Of a DNA stretch of 64,000 nucleotides, positions 23,775 through 31,915 are shown piece by piece. The notes beneath the pieces were generated by a model. The model was not told the DNA's origin. It saw nothing but the letters and a program-made list of their open reading frames with translations, and did not search any database. The position numbers were made by a program, and so were the translations under genes. The DNA lies in the NCBI GenBank assembly GCA_039182125.1, contig JBCDCH010000004.1:46888-110887 (forward strand), in the 5' to 3' direction. The DNA is from Planctomycetota bacterium (GTDB lineage: Bacteria > Planctomycetota > Phycisphaerae > Tepidisphaerales > Tepidisphaeraceae). Numbering within the stretch: the first letter of the stretch is position 1; each line of letters begins with the position of its first letter.

Positions 23775-24896
23775 ATGAAGCATGAGCCCGTGAAACTTGC
23801 CGTAACGATGCCGGCCCACAACGAGGAGCCGACCATCGCCCGCGTCGTGGCCGGTGTGCCGCGCGACATTCCCGGCATCGACGAGGTCGAGGTCTTCGTC
23901 ATCAACGACGGCTCCACCGACCGCACCGCTGAGCTTGCCGAGGTCGAGGGCGCGACCGTCGTCACCGTTACCGGCCGACCGGGCCTGGGCAGCATCTTCC
24001 GCACCGGCATGGACCGGGCCATGCGCAGCGGCGCGTCGTACATCGTCAACATCGACTCCGACGGGCAGTTCAACCCCGACGACATCCGCAAGCTCGTCGC
24101 CCCCCTGCTCGACGACGAGGCCGACTTCGTCACCTGCTCCCGCTTTGCCACCCCCGAGGTCGTGCCCGAGATGTCGGGCGTGAAGCTCTGGGGCAACAAG
24201 GGCATGTGCAAGATCATCAACTACATCTGCGGCGGCACCGGCTTTACCGATGTTTCCTGCGGCTTCCGCGCGTTCAACCGCGAAGCCGCCTATCGTATGA
24301 CGCTCTTCGGGCGGTTCACTTACACGCAAGAGTGCTTCATCGACCTGTACAACAAGGGCTGTCGGATCGCCGAGGTGCCGATCAAGATTCGCGGCACGCG
24401 TGAGTTCGGCGAGAGCCGGGTTGCCAAGAACGTCTTCCGCTATGGCGTGAACGCATCGGAAGTGATCCTGCGTGCGGCACGGGACATCCGGCCGTTGCGG
24501 TTCTTCGGCGGGCTCGCGCTGACGCTGCTCGTGCCGGGTCTGCTCGGTGCGTTGTTCGTCACGGTTTGGTATCTCTTCGCGGGGCGCACCTCGCCGTGGA
24601 CGAGCCTGATCGGCATCTCCGGGACGCTGCTCACGCTGTCGCTGGTCTTCGGCGCGATCGCGCTTCTGGCCGACATGCTCAGCCGCCACCGCCGTATCAG
24701 CGAGGAGCTGCTGTACCTCACCCGCAAGCGCGTCTACGCCAACGCCCGAACCATGCGGGCCGCCCACGTCGACGACGACGACATCGGCCCGGTCAGCCTC
24801 CACGACATCCCCCACGAGCAACGCCAACCGATCATGCGCGAGCTGGCCGACAGCGTCAGCGACCGGGTCGTGGAACGAATGGCCGCGGAACGGTGA
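23775..24896 (+). CDS. family 2 glycosyltransferase with C-terminal membrane anchor
   Basis: A 373-residue protein. The GT-A domain shows MPAHNEEPTIARVV, VINDGSTDRTAELA (nucleotide binding), IDSDGQFNPDDI (the DxD-like metal site) and a dolichol-phosphate mannosyltransferase-like ECFIDLYNKGCRIAEVPI. Two membrane segments follow (about residues 243-265 and 275-297) with a hydrophilic tail. It likely transfers a sugar to a lipid carrier at the inner membrane. The ATG at 23775 fits the domain start; an upstream ATG at 23718 adds non-conserved residues. No polysaccharide cluster surrounds it. Confidence 0.88.
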   Translation: MKHEPVKLAVTMPAHNEEPTIARVVAGVPRDIPGIDEVEVFVINDGSTDRTAELAEVEGATVVTVTGRPGLGSIFRTGMDRAMRSGASYIVNIDSDGQFNPDDIRKLVAPLLDDEADFVTCSRFATPEVVPEMSGVKLWGNKGMCKIINYICGGTGFTDVSCGFRAFNREAAYRMTLFGRFTYTQECFIDLYNKGCRIAEVPIKIRGTREFGESRVAKNVFRYGVNASEVILRAARDIRPLRFFGGLALTLLVPGLLGALFVTVWYLFAGRTSPWTSLIGISGTLLTLSLVFGAIALLADMLSRHRRISEELLYLTRKRVYANARTMRAAHVDDDDIGPVSLHDIPHEQRQPIMRELADSVSDRVVERMAAER

Positions 24897-24943
24897 AAAC
24901 GGCGCAACGCTCGGACGTTTCACGAATTTACAAGCCTGTCTTA

Positions 24944-24972
24944 TTGAAGTCTTGACCGTTTTCTGGTATAGG
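24944..24972 (+). promoter_or_regulatory. predicted sigma-70-type promoter of the LEPR-XLL protein gene
   Basis: TTGAAG (24944-24949) and TATAGG (24967-24972) are separated by exactly 17 nt. The -10 ends 8 nt before GTG 24981 and 11 nt before ATG 24984, so the transcript would begin at or near the start codon. Confidence 0.5.
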
Positions 24973-24983
24973 GTGCGGCTGTG

Positions 24984-26816
24984 ATGAAGTACCCACACCA
25001 CCAAAACGGAATGATTGAAAACCTTGAATCCCGTCGCCTGCTGGCCAACTTTTCAGTTGCCGATCTTGCCGGCACGCATGCGATCCTCGGACCGGGCGGG
25101 CCGGTCTTTACCGAGATCACCATCGACGCCTCGGGCAACGTGACCGACGGGGCGTATCCGTTCAGCAACACCGGCGGCATACCGATCACGTCCGGCACGT
25201 TCGACATTCAGCCCGACGGTGCCGTGGCCGCGGATCTGTTCTTCAGCAACCCGTCGTTCCCCGACCTTGGCCTTACCGGTCGGCTCGATCCGTCCGGCTC
25301 GACCCTGATCCTCTCCGCACCCGACCCGACTGCCTTCCCCGATACGGCACCGGATAACTCTTATCCGACGCGCATCACGCTGACACCCGACGGCAATACC
25401 GCCGACGCTGACAGCTTCGATGGCGCATTCATCTTCACCAGCGAAGAGTCCTACGGCTCCTTTGACGCCAACGACAACATCGTCCTTGGTGGCACCGGCA
25501 CCGACAACTTCACCGGCGTCACCATCAACTCGGGCAACTTCTCCGGACCCTTCGCCGGCTCGCCATCGAACTTCAACCAATCCTCCAACTTCTACAGCCA
25601 GTCCGGTTTCATCAATCTCACCGACATCGACGGCACCCGCAACATCCCCGTCCAGGGCAACTTCTCCACCGACCTGTCCATCTTCAACGGTGTCTACTTC
25701 GACAGTGGAGAACCGGAAGTCACCACCTTCACCCGGGCACTCAGCGGTGTGACCCTCGCCGACTACGACGGGGACTACGAGTTCATCAGCGACGGCTTAC
25801 GCGGCACTTTCACCATCAACAACGGCAGCCTCACCGGCACGCTCCTCGAACAGGAGTTCGGCACGCTCCCGATCACCGGATCGATCAACCCGTCGAGCAA
25901 CGGCTTCTTCACCGGATCATTCTCCGCCAACGTCCCGGGCGAGGGCTCCATCACGGTCAGCCTCGCCGGTTCCTCCACGCCGAATGCCAACGTCCTTTCC
26001 TTCACCGGTGACATCCCCGACGAGGACGAATTCGATCTCTACACCGCCGTTAAGGACGAGGGCGTGACCGCACCTCCGCCGCCGAGCTTTGCCGTCCTCG
26101 ACGTTCCCTCGACCATCCTCACGGTCACCGGAACACCCGACAACGACGTGCTTTCGATCGTCTTCAACAACGGAGATCTACGCCTTCGCCTCAATGGCGA
26201 AGAGCAACGCTTCGACCCCGCCAGCGTCGGCCGCATCGAACTCTACATGGGTGCCGGCGACGACTTGGTCGACTTCTCCGGCATCGACATCAACACCTAC
26301 GCGTTCATGGATGTCGGCGACGACACCGTCACCGCGGGCGCCGGCCGTGACACGCTCACCGGCGCCGCCGGCCGTGACCGACTCTTTGGCGGCCCCGGCG
26401 ACGATCGCGTGAATGGCAACGGTACCCGCGATTTCCTCTTCGGCGAAGGTGGCAACGACCGCATCTATGGCGGCGACGCCAACGACTACCTCGACGGCGG
26501 CGGCAACGTCGATCGGCTCTTCGGCGGTGACGGCGACGACTTCCTCACGGGCGCGTCGTCCAACGACAAGCTCCAAGGCGAAGCCGGCAACGACACCCTC
26601 GAGGGCGGCAAGCAAAACGACCTGCTCTCAGGCGGCACCGGCGATGACGTCATCATCGGCAACGCCGGCCTCGACACCCTCCGCGGGGACGCCGGCTTCG
26701 ATTCCATCTTCGCCCTCGACGGCGAACTCGACCTCATCGACGGCGGCACCGAAGACGACGAGGCCGAAGTCGACGGCGGACTCGACAGCGTCGCAAGCAT
26801 CGAGTCGCTCATCTAG
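24984..26816 (+). CDS. LEPR-XLL surface/secreted protein with RTX repeats
   Basis: A 610-residue protein. The LESRRLL motif is at residues 14-20, the N-terminal mark of large planctomycete exported proteins. Three related β-rich units of about 110 residues follow (compare DLAGTHAILGPGG, SFDGAFIFTSEES and DYDGDYEFISDGLRGTF), then a 70-residue module (LTVTGTPDNDVLSIVFNNGDLRLRLNGEEQ...) shared with four other proteins here, then hemolysin-type GGxGxDxxx calcium-binding repeats (about 450-580) and a short tail ending VASIESLI. GTG at 24981 is an alternative start. It is probably a Ca-dependent extracellular protein of unknown binding target. Confidence 0.85.
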   Translation: MKYPHHQNGMIENLESRRLLANFSVADLAGTHAILGPGGPVFTEITIDASGNVTDGAYPFSNTGGIPITSGTFDIQPDGAVAADLFFSNPSFPDLGLTGRLDPSGSTLILSAPDPTAFPDTAPDNSYPTRITLTPDGNTADADSFDGAFIFTSEESYGSFDANDNIVLGGTGTDNFTGVTINSGNFSGPFAGSPSNFNQSSNFYSQSGFINLTDIDGTRNIPVQGNFSTDLSIFNGVYFDSGEPEVTTFTRALSGVTLADYDGDYEFISDGLRGTFTINNGSLTGTLLEQEFGTLPITGSINPSSNGFFTGSFSANVPGEGSITVSLAGSSTPNANVLSFTGDIPDEDEFDLYTAVKDEGVTAPPPPSFAVLDVPSTILTVTGTPDNDVLSIVFNNGDLRLRLNGEEQRFDPASVGRIELYMGAGDDLVDFSGIDINTYAFMDVGDDTVTAGAGRDTLTGAAGRDRLFGGPGDDRVNGNGTRDFLFGEGGNDRIYGGDANDYLDGGGNVDRLFGGDGDDFLTGASSNDKLQGEAGNDTLEGGKQNDLLSGGTGDDVIIGNAGLDTLRGDAGFDSIFALDGELDLIDGGTEDDEAEVDGGLDSVASIESLI

Positions 26817-26890
26817 CACTACGCCAACGCTGCCGGGCGATGCCGGATGAGTCCATTCGGAGTTGCCCCAGTTGGCTGACCGTCATGATC

Positions 26891-26921
26891 GGAGTGGCGC
26901 GCATTAACGCGCGTCAACTCC
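26891..26921. repeat. intergenic hairpin
   Basis: GGAGT pairs with ACTCC and a GC-rich inner stem (GCGCG/CGCGC) encloses an ATTAA loop. It lies 75 nt after the stop of the upstream RTX gene and 63 nt before the next start. No T tract follows, so a terminator role is only possible. Confidence 0.35.
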
Positions 26922-26983
26922 GCATGATTTCGTTGTGATGCGGGTGCAACTTCGCGGCACAATGCGGCGTCCCTGAGTTGTCC

Positions 26984-29125
26984 ATGAAGTATCGCCGCGC
27001 CGATCTGTACCGTTGTATCGCCGAAACCCTCGAATCGCGCCGGCTGCTTTCGGGTGGCGGCTCATCCGAGTTCGACTCGATCGCCGAAGCGACCGACCTC
27101 GGGGCGGCGTTAGGCGTCCGCTACGCCGATGGCGATCTTGCATCGTCCGATGATGTGGATGTGTTTCGGATCGAACTGGCGAGCGGCCAGACGATCGACG
27201 CGTACCTCGCACTCGAGGAACCACCCGCCGGCCCGGTCGACGGGCTGGTGCGGTTGCACGACGCGACGGGTGTCGTCGTCGCGACCGGAAGCGATGCGTT
27301 GCACCCGACCGGTGACTTGGTCAACACCGAGTTGACCTTCACCGCGCCTTCCGCCGGGTCTTACTACCTGTCGGTCGCTGCCGCTGGGAACAACACGTTC
27401 GACCTCACCACCGGCGACGGCGACACCGCGGGCACGACGCCCGGCGGGTCGGTCGCTGCGGGGGAGTACCGAGTGCTCGTCTTCGCCGGTGCCGGCATCC
27501 CCGCCACCGCGGGCAATGGGCACTACTACGGCCTGACCAACTACGGCACATGGTCCGACGCACAAGCCGAGGCCGTCGCGGCCGGCGGGCAGTTGCTCGC
27601 GATCGACTCCGCCGCCGAGCAGGATTTCATCCAGCAAACTTTCCTGAGCCCGAACGTGGCCACCCCGATCGGCGGCGACAATCCGAACATCTTCTGGACC
27701 GGTCTGAACGACGCCGCCGTGGAAGGCGCATTTGCATGGACGGCCAACGCACCCGTGGCTTACACCAACTGGGAACCGACCGAGCCCAACGACCAACAGG
27801 ACGTCGGCGGCGAGGACCACGGCGTGCTCAACTGGCACTGGGCGCAGTGGCGTTCCAACGCCGGCTACACCACGTCGCCCATTCCCGGGAGTTGGAACGA
27901 CGTGCCGAACACGGGCAACAACCTCACCGGCACCGACCAAGCCAGTGCCGCCGAGAACTATCGCGGCATCATCGAGTTCGAAACGCTGCCGACCGGATTC
28001 GCCGGGCCTTTGTTCCAATGGACCGGCACCTCGCCCAACGCCGTCCCGGCCCTCCGCTATGTCAACGGCGGCGCACTCAACCCCGGCGAAACGCCCCGCG
28101 TCGGCAACGGCACCCACTTCGGCTCCATCGCCGTTGGCGAAACCGGCCACCTGCGGCGCTACGTCATCGACAACGCCAGCAACGATGCCGCCATCGCTCG
28201 CAACCTTGTTCTGCCCGACGGGTTCGTTGCGTTCGACAACAACGCCAACGCACTCGCCGGGGAAGGCCTAGTCATCCCCACCGGCGGCGTGCTCGGGTTC
28301 ACGCTGCAGATGCAGTCCGACGCGCTCGGCGTTGCAACCGGCACGGTCGCGTTCGAGGTGATCGTCGGCGAAAACACGTTCGCCCAAGTCGCCGACACGG
28401 CCGCGTTCGACATCGCCGCGCGGGTCGTCGAGCACCAAACCACGCAACTCATCGGCAACATCCTCTACGTCCACGGCACGCCCGACGGTGACAACATCGA
28501 GGTCGAGCCGCGGGCGGACTTCGACACCGTCACCTCCCGGCTCGACGGCGACACCTTCGGCATCAAAGACCTCGCCGACATCGGCCGTATCGAGGTATAC
28601 ACCTACGGCGGCGACGACATCGTCACCCGGCCTGGCGTCGGCATCCCGACCTACGTCTTCGGCGGCGACGGGGACGACTCGCTGATCGGCGGCAGCGGCA
28701 TCGACACCCTCTCGGGCGGTGCGGGCAAGAACACCCTCCGTGGCGGCAACGGCGACGACCGCATTAACGGCTCCAACGGCCGGGACTTTCTTTTCGGCGA
28801 TGACGGCGACGACCGTCTTTACGGTCGCGGCGGCAACGACGACCTCCACGGCGGCGCGGGCGTCGACCGGCTCTTTGGTGACGAAGAAGGCGGTCCCTAC
28901 GGGGACGACAAACTCTACGGCGGCAGCTCCAACGACAAGCTCTACGGGCGCAGCGGCAACGACCAACTCTTCGGCCAGGGTCAGGACGACCTCCTCGACG
29001 CCGGCCCCGGCGACGACCTGCTCAACGGCGGCACCGACGCCGACACACTCTTCGGCGGCAGCGGCAACGACACCGCCGCAACCGACGCCGCCGACCTCAT
29101 CGACGGGGTCGAGTCGATCGAGTGA
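26984..29125 (+). CDS. LEPR-XLL protein with PPC-like, C-type lectin and RTX regions
   Basis: A 713-residue protein. LESRRLL at residues 16-22; a pre-peptidase C-terminal (PPC)-like β domain (about 28-165, DVDVFRIELASGQTIDAYLAL... AGSYYLSVAAAG); a C-type lectin-like domain (about 179-335, WSDAQAEAVAAGGQLLAID... IFWTGLNDAAVEGAFAWT... WEPTEPND... IIEFE); an ASH/choice-of-anchor-like β domain (about 342-482); the shared pre-RTX module; and RTX repeats (about 562-692) ending LIDGVESIE. It likely binds glycans outside the cell. The ATG at 26984 is preferred to the TTG two codons earlier. Confidence 0.87.
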   Translation: MKYRRADLYRCIAETLESRRLLSGGGSSEFDSIAEATDLGAALGVRYADGDLASSDDVDVFRIELASGQTIDAYLALEEPPAGPVDGLVRLHDATGVVVATGSDALHPTGDLVNTELTFTAPSAGSYYLSVAAAGNNTFDLTTGDGDTAGTTPGGSVAAGEYRVLVFAGAGIPATAGNGHYYGLTNYGTWSDAQAEAVAAGGQLLAIDSAAEQDFIQQTFLSPNVATPIGGDNPNIFWTGLNDAAVEGAFAWTANAPVAYTNWEPTEPNDQQDVGGEDHGVLNWHWAQWRSNAGYTTSPIPGSWNDVPNTGNNLTGTDQASAAENYRGIIEFETLPTGFAGPLFQWTGTSPNAVPALRYVNGGALNPGETPRVGNGTHFGSIAVGETGHLRRYVIDNASNDAAIARNLVLPDGFVAFDNNANALAGEGLVIPTGGVLGFTLQMQSDALGVATGTVAFEVIVGENTFAQVADTAAFDIAARVVEHQTTQLIGNILYVHGTPDGDNIEVEPRADFDTVTSRLDGDTFGIKDLADIGRIEVYTYGGDDIVTRPGVGIPTYVFGGDGDDSLIGGSGIDTLSGGAGKNTLRGGNGDDRINGSNGRDFLFGDDGDDRLYGRGGNDDLHGGAGVDRLFGDEEGGPYGDDKLYGGSSNDKLYGRSGNDQLFGQGQDDLLDAGPGDDLLNGGTDADTLFGGSGNDTAATDAADLIDGVESIE

Positions 29126-29154
29126 CGAGAAGCTCCAATCGCTAGAGTGATTGC

Positions 29155-29499
29155 ATGTACGAGAAGACGACCGACACCGATCAACTTCAGTGGCAACCAC
29201 TCGACTTCAAGGGCGTGACAATGAAGGTGATGCACCAAGACGAAACAACGGGCGAAATGACCGTCATGACGCGCATCGAAGCCGGCGCGGAGATCCCTCG
29301 GCACAAACATACGAAGGCCGCCGAAACGGTGTTCGTTCTCGAAGGCGATTTCATCGAGGACGGTCACAGCTTCCAAAAGGGATCGTTCTTGAGCGATCCG
29401 GCCAACAAGTTCCACGGTCCGCACCGCAGCAAGGGTGGATGCACAGTGCTGACGACTTTTTCCGATGAACTGGATTTCGTTCTCGACGAATCTGAGTAG
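29155..29499 (+). CDS. cupin-domain protein
   Basis: A 114-residue single cupin barrel. The first cupin motif is clear: IPRHKHTKAAETVFVLEGDF (HxH...E...G), and the second is weaker (SDPANKFHGPHRSKGGC), keeping the metal-binding His. It is similar to ChrR-type and other small cupins that may bind a metal and sense oxidants or catalyse simple reactions; no sigma factor is adjacent. TAGAGT ends 6 nt before the ATG. Confidence 0.82.
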   Translation: MYEKTTDTDQLQWQPLDFKGVTMKVMHQDETTGEMTVMTRIEAGAEIPRHKHTKAAETVFVLEGDFIEDGHSFQKGSFLSDPANKFHGPHRSKGGCTVLTTFSDELDFVLDESE

Positions 29500-29618
29500 C
29501 TCGTGTTACTCGGCACCCCGGCCTGCGATCACGGCATCGGCGAACTATTCACGTAGCTGAAGGTGGCCGGTGGCATCGCCCCTTGTAACTTCCCTGCGAT
29601 TGTCGCATAACGGTCGGC

Positions 29619-30608
29619 ATGGCCGGTGAGCTTGCGATTGATCTACAGAACGTGCGGAAACTGTACCGCGCTGGGTTTCGGCGGAAGGTCGAGGCCCTGC
29701 GCGGTGTGGCGATGCGGGTCGGGCGGGGGGAAATCTACGGCCTGCTCGGGCCCAACGGCGCGGGCAAGTCGACGCTCGTCAAATGCATGATGACCGTCGT
29801 TCGCCCGACCGCGGCACAAGGCAACGTGCTCGGCGCGCCGCTCGGTGACAAGGCCACGCTCCAACGCGTCGGCTACCTGCCCGAAGCACACCGCTTCCCC
29901 GGCTACCTCACCGGCCGAGGGCTGGTCGAGTTCTTCGGCGGACTCCAGGGCATGCCACGTCGGGCCCGCCGCAAACGCGCCGGCGAACTGCTTGACCTGG
30001 TCGGCATGAGTGACTGGGGCGACACGCGCATTACCAAATACTCCAAGGGCATGCTCCAGCGCGTCGGCCTCGCGCAGGCGATGGTCGCTGACCCGGACTT
30101 GGTCGTGCTCGACGAGCCGACCGACGGCGTTGATCCGGTCGCCCGCCGGCAGATCCGTGATGCCCTGCTGGCCATCCGGGATGCCGGGAAGACGGTCTTT
30201 CTCAACAGCCACTTGCTCGGCGAACTCGAAGAACTCTGCGACCGCGTGGGCATCATGGTCGGCGGCGTCATCCACTCCGAAGGCACACCCGACGAACTCG
30301 CGCTGGGCAAGGTCTGGTACGAGATCGACGTGGATGAGCCGACGCATCTGGACATGCCGGGACTCAGTTGGACGGATCGAACGCTCCGCGTGGAAGTGAC
30401 CGACCCGGCGGGCGTCCAACCGGTCATCGACGCGCTGCGTGGTGCCGGCCGGACGATCGTTCGAGTTCAACAGCGGCGCCCGAGTTTGGAAGACCTGTTC
30501 ATGGAAGCCGTCGGCGAAGGGCCGGGCGCCATGCAGGCGGGGCGACGAAGTGAGACCGCGCCACCACCGCCCATTCCCAACGTTGCTCCCGCGGAGGTGC
30601 AGCCATGA
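29619..30608 (+). CDS. ABC transporter ATP-binding protein (ABC-2 type exporter)
   Basis: A 329-residue protein with Walker A LGPNGAGKST, Q-loop region, signature YSKGMLQRVGLAQAM, Walker B LVVLDEPTDGVDP and the switch His in LNSHLLGELE. A C-terminal extension of about 100 residues follows the NBD, as in the CcmA/NodI-like family. It powers the permease encoded next, whose ATG overlaps this stop by 4 nt (ATGA). The substrate is unknown; the location beside secreted-protein genes is suggestive only. Confidence 0.95.
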   Translation: MAGELAIDLQNVRKLYRAGFRRKVEALRGVAMRVGRGEIYGLLGPNGAGKSTLVKCMMTVVRPTAAQGNVLGAPLGDKATLQRVGYLPEAHRFPGYLTGRGLVEFFGGLQGMPRRARRKRAGELLDLVGMSDWGDTRITKYSKGMLQRVGLAQAMVADPDLVVLDEPTDGVDPVARRQIRDALLAIRDAGKTVFLNSHLLGELEELCDRVGIMVGGVIHSEGTPDELALGKVWYEIDVDEPTHLDMPGLSWTDRTLRVEVTDPAGVQPVIDALRGAGRTIVRVQQRRPSLEDLFMEAVGEGPGAMQAGRRSETAPPPPIPNVAPAEVQP

Positions 30609-31780
30609 GCCAGATCGACTACGCCACGCCCTCAAGGAAGGCGTCTTCCAACGTCCTGTTGACCCAGTCTTTCGCCCTGCTCATCGATGCGTATCGCCAG
30701 GTGAACGCGAACAAGCTGTTTTGGGTCACCTTGGCACTTTCGCTGCTCGTCGCGGGTGCGTTCGGTCTTGTCGGCTTCGGCGACGAGGGGATGACGTTAC
30801 CGTTCTTCGGCCCCGTGCTGCCGCCGGCGGTCTTTGCGTACATCGACAAGGCCACGTTTTACAAACTGATGTTCCTGACGTTCGGTGTGGGCATTTGGCT
30901 CACCTGGGCACAGATCATCCTCGCGCTGGTGTCGACCGCGAACATCTTCCCCGACCTCATCAGCGGCGGAAGTGTCGACCTGTATCTGTCCAAGCCGATC
31001 GGTCGACTGCGGCTGTTCGTGACGAAGTACATCTTCGGCTTGATGTTCGTCGCATTGCAGGCGACGGCGTTCACACTGGCATCATTCCTCGTGCTCGGGC
31101 TGCGCGGCGGCGTCTGGTCGCCGGGCATTTTCCTCGCCGTTCCGGTCGTCACGATTTACTTCAGCTTCCTGTTCTGTGTCCTGGTGCTCATCGGCGTGGT
31201 TACACGGTCCGCACTCGCGTCGATTCTTCTGACGATCCTATTGTGGTTCGTGTTGTTTCTGGTGAACGCGACCGAAGCGGGGCTACTCGCCTTCCGTGTC
31301 GCGGCCGAACAGCAGGTCGAGCAGATCGATGGGTCGGTCCAACGGATCGACGAGCAGGAAGCCGAGTGGCTTGCCAACCCGGACAAAGCCCCGGGCAAGG
31401 TGTTCCAGGAAACGCGGCTCGCGATTCGCGATGGCGAGAAGGAACGACGGGCCGAGGCGGTGGATACCGCCGACAAACTCGTCCTCGCTCACCGCGTCGC
31501 CTTCGCGGTGAAAGCACCGTTGCCCAAAACCAGCGAGACGGCCGAACTGATGCGGCGCTGGATCGTCGGCTCGGCCGACCTGGGCGAACTCGAGGAGGCC
31601 GCCCAACAACAGGAAGAACGTCGCGGCGGTGGGCTTGATCCCGGTGACCCAAGCGTCCAGCTCGAGCTGCGTGAACGGTTCGATGATCGCTCGGCATTGT
31701 TCGTGCTCGGCACTTCGCTCGGATTCGAGGCCATCGTCGTGCTGCTCGCCGCATGGATCTTCGCCCGGCGAGACTATTGA
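30605..31780 (+). CDS. ABC-2 type transporter permease with a large soluble insertion
   Basis: A 391-residue membrane protein with about five N-terminal membrane segments, a long charged region (about residues 225-360, QVEQIDGSVQRIDEQEAEWLANPDKAPG...) and a final membrane helix ending in IFARRDY, the usual end of ABC-2 permeases (FxRRDI/Y). The insertion before the last helix is helical and could extend into the periplasm. It overlaps the ATPase gene by 4 nt and forms one transport system with it. Confidence 0.9.
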   Translation: MSQIDYATPSRKASSNVLLTQSFALLIDAYRQVNANKLFWVTLALSLLVAGAFGLVGFGDEGMTLPFFGPVLPPAVFAYIDKATFYKLMFLTFGVGIWLTWAQIILALVSTANIFPDLISGGSVDLYLSKPIGRLRLFVTKYIFGLMFVALQATAFTLASFLVLGLRGGVWSPGIFLAVPVVTIYFSFLFCVLVLIGVVTRSALASILLTILLWFVLFLVNATEAGLLAFRVAAEQQVEQIDGSVQRIDEQEAEWLANPDKAPGKVFQETRLAIRDGEKERRAEAVDTADKLVLAHRVAFAVKAPLPKTSETAELMRRWIVGSADLGELEEAAQQQEERRGGGLDPGDPSVQLELRERFDDRSALFVLGTSLGFEAIVVLLAAWIFARRDY

Positions 31781-31851
31781 GCTTATTCCGCAACGCCCCT
31801 TCACTCTCACCACGGGGCTCCTGTCGACACGAGGGCGAGTACACATAAAAC

Positions 31852-31886
31852 CACGGCGGTTGTGTGCCTGGCACACAACCGCCGTG
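31852..31886. terminator. bidirectional hairpin between convergent genes
   Basis: A perfect 17-bp stem, CACGGCGGTTGTGTGCC (31852-31868) with its complement at 31870-31886 around a single T, so the effective loop is a few bases. It separates the ABC permease stop from the stop of the 2049-residue protein gene. On the minus strand it is followed by GGTTTTATG. Confidence 0.75.
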
Positions 31887-31915
31887 TTGGTTTGGGTTGA
31901 GAACGGATCGCCCGG

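Noticed and set aside
28660..29100. Regular GGCGGC-NN-GACGAC repeats in this and the other RTX genes, considered as CRISPR-like or DNA repeats
   Set aside because: The periodicity is exactly that of nine-residue RTX units in frame; there are no conserved repeats with unique spacers and no cas genes.
24984..29125. RTX proteins as hemolysins or toxins
   Set aside because: Only the calcium-binding repeats are shared with RTX toxins. No pore-forming or acylation regions and no rtxC/B/D genes are present.
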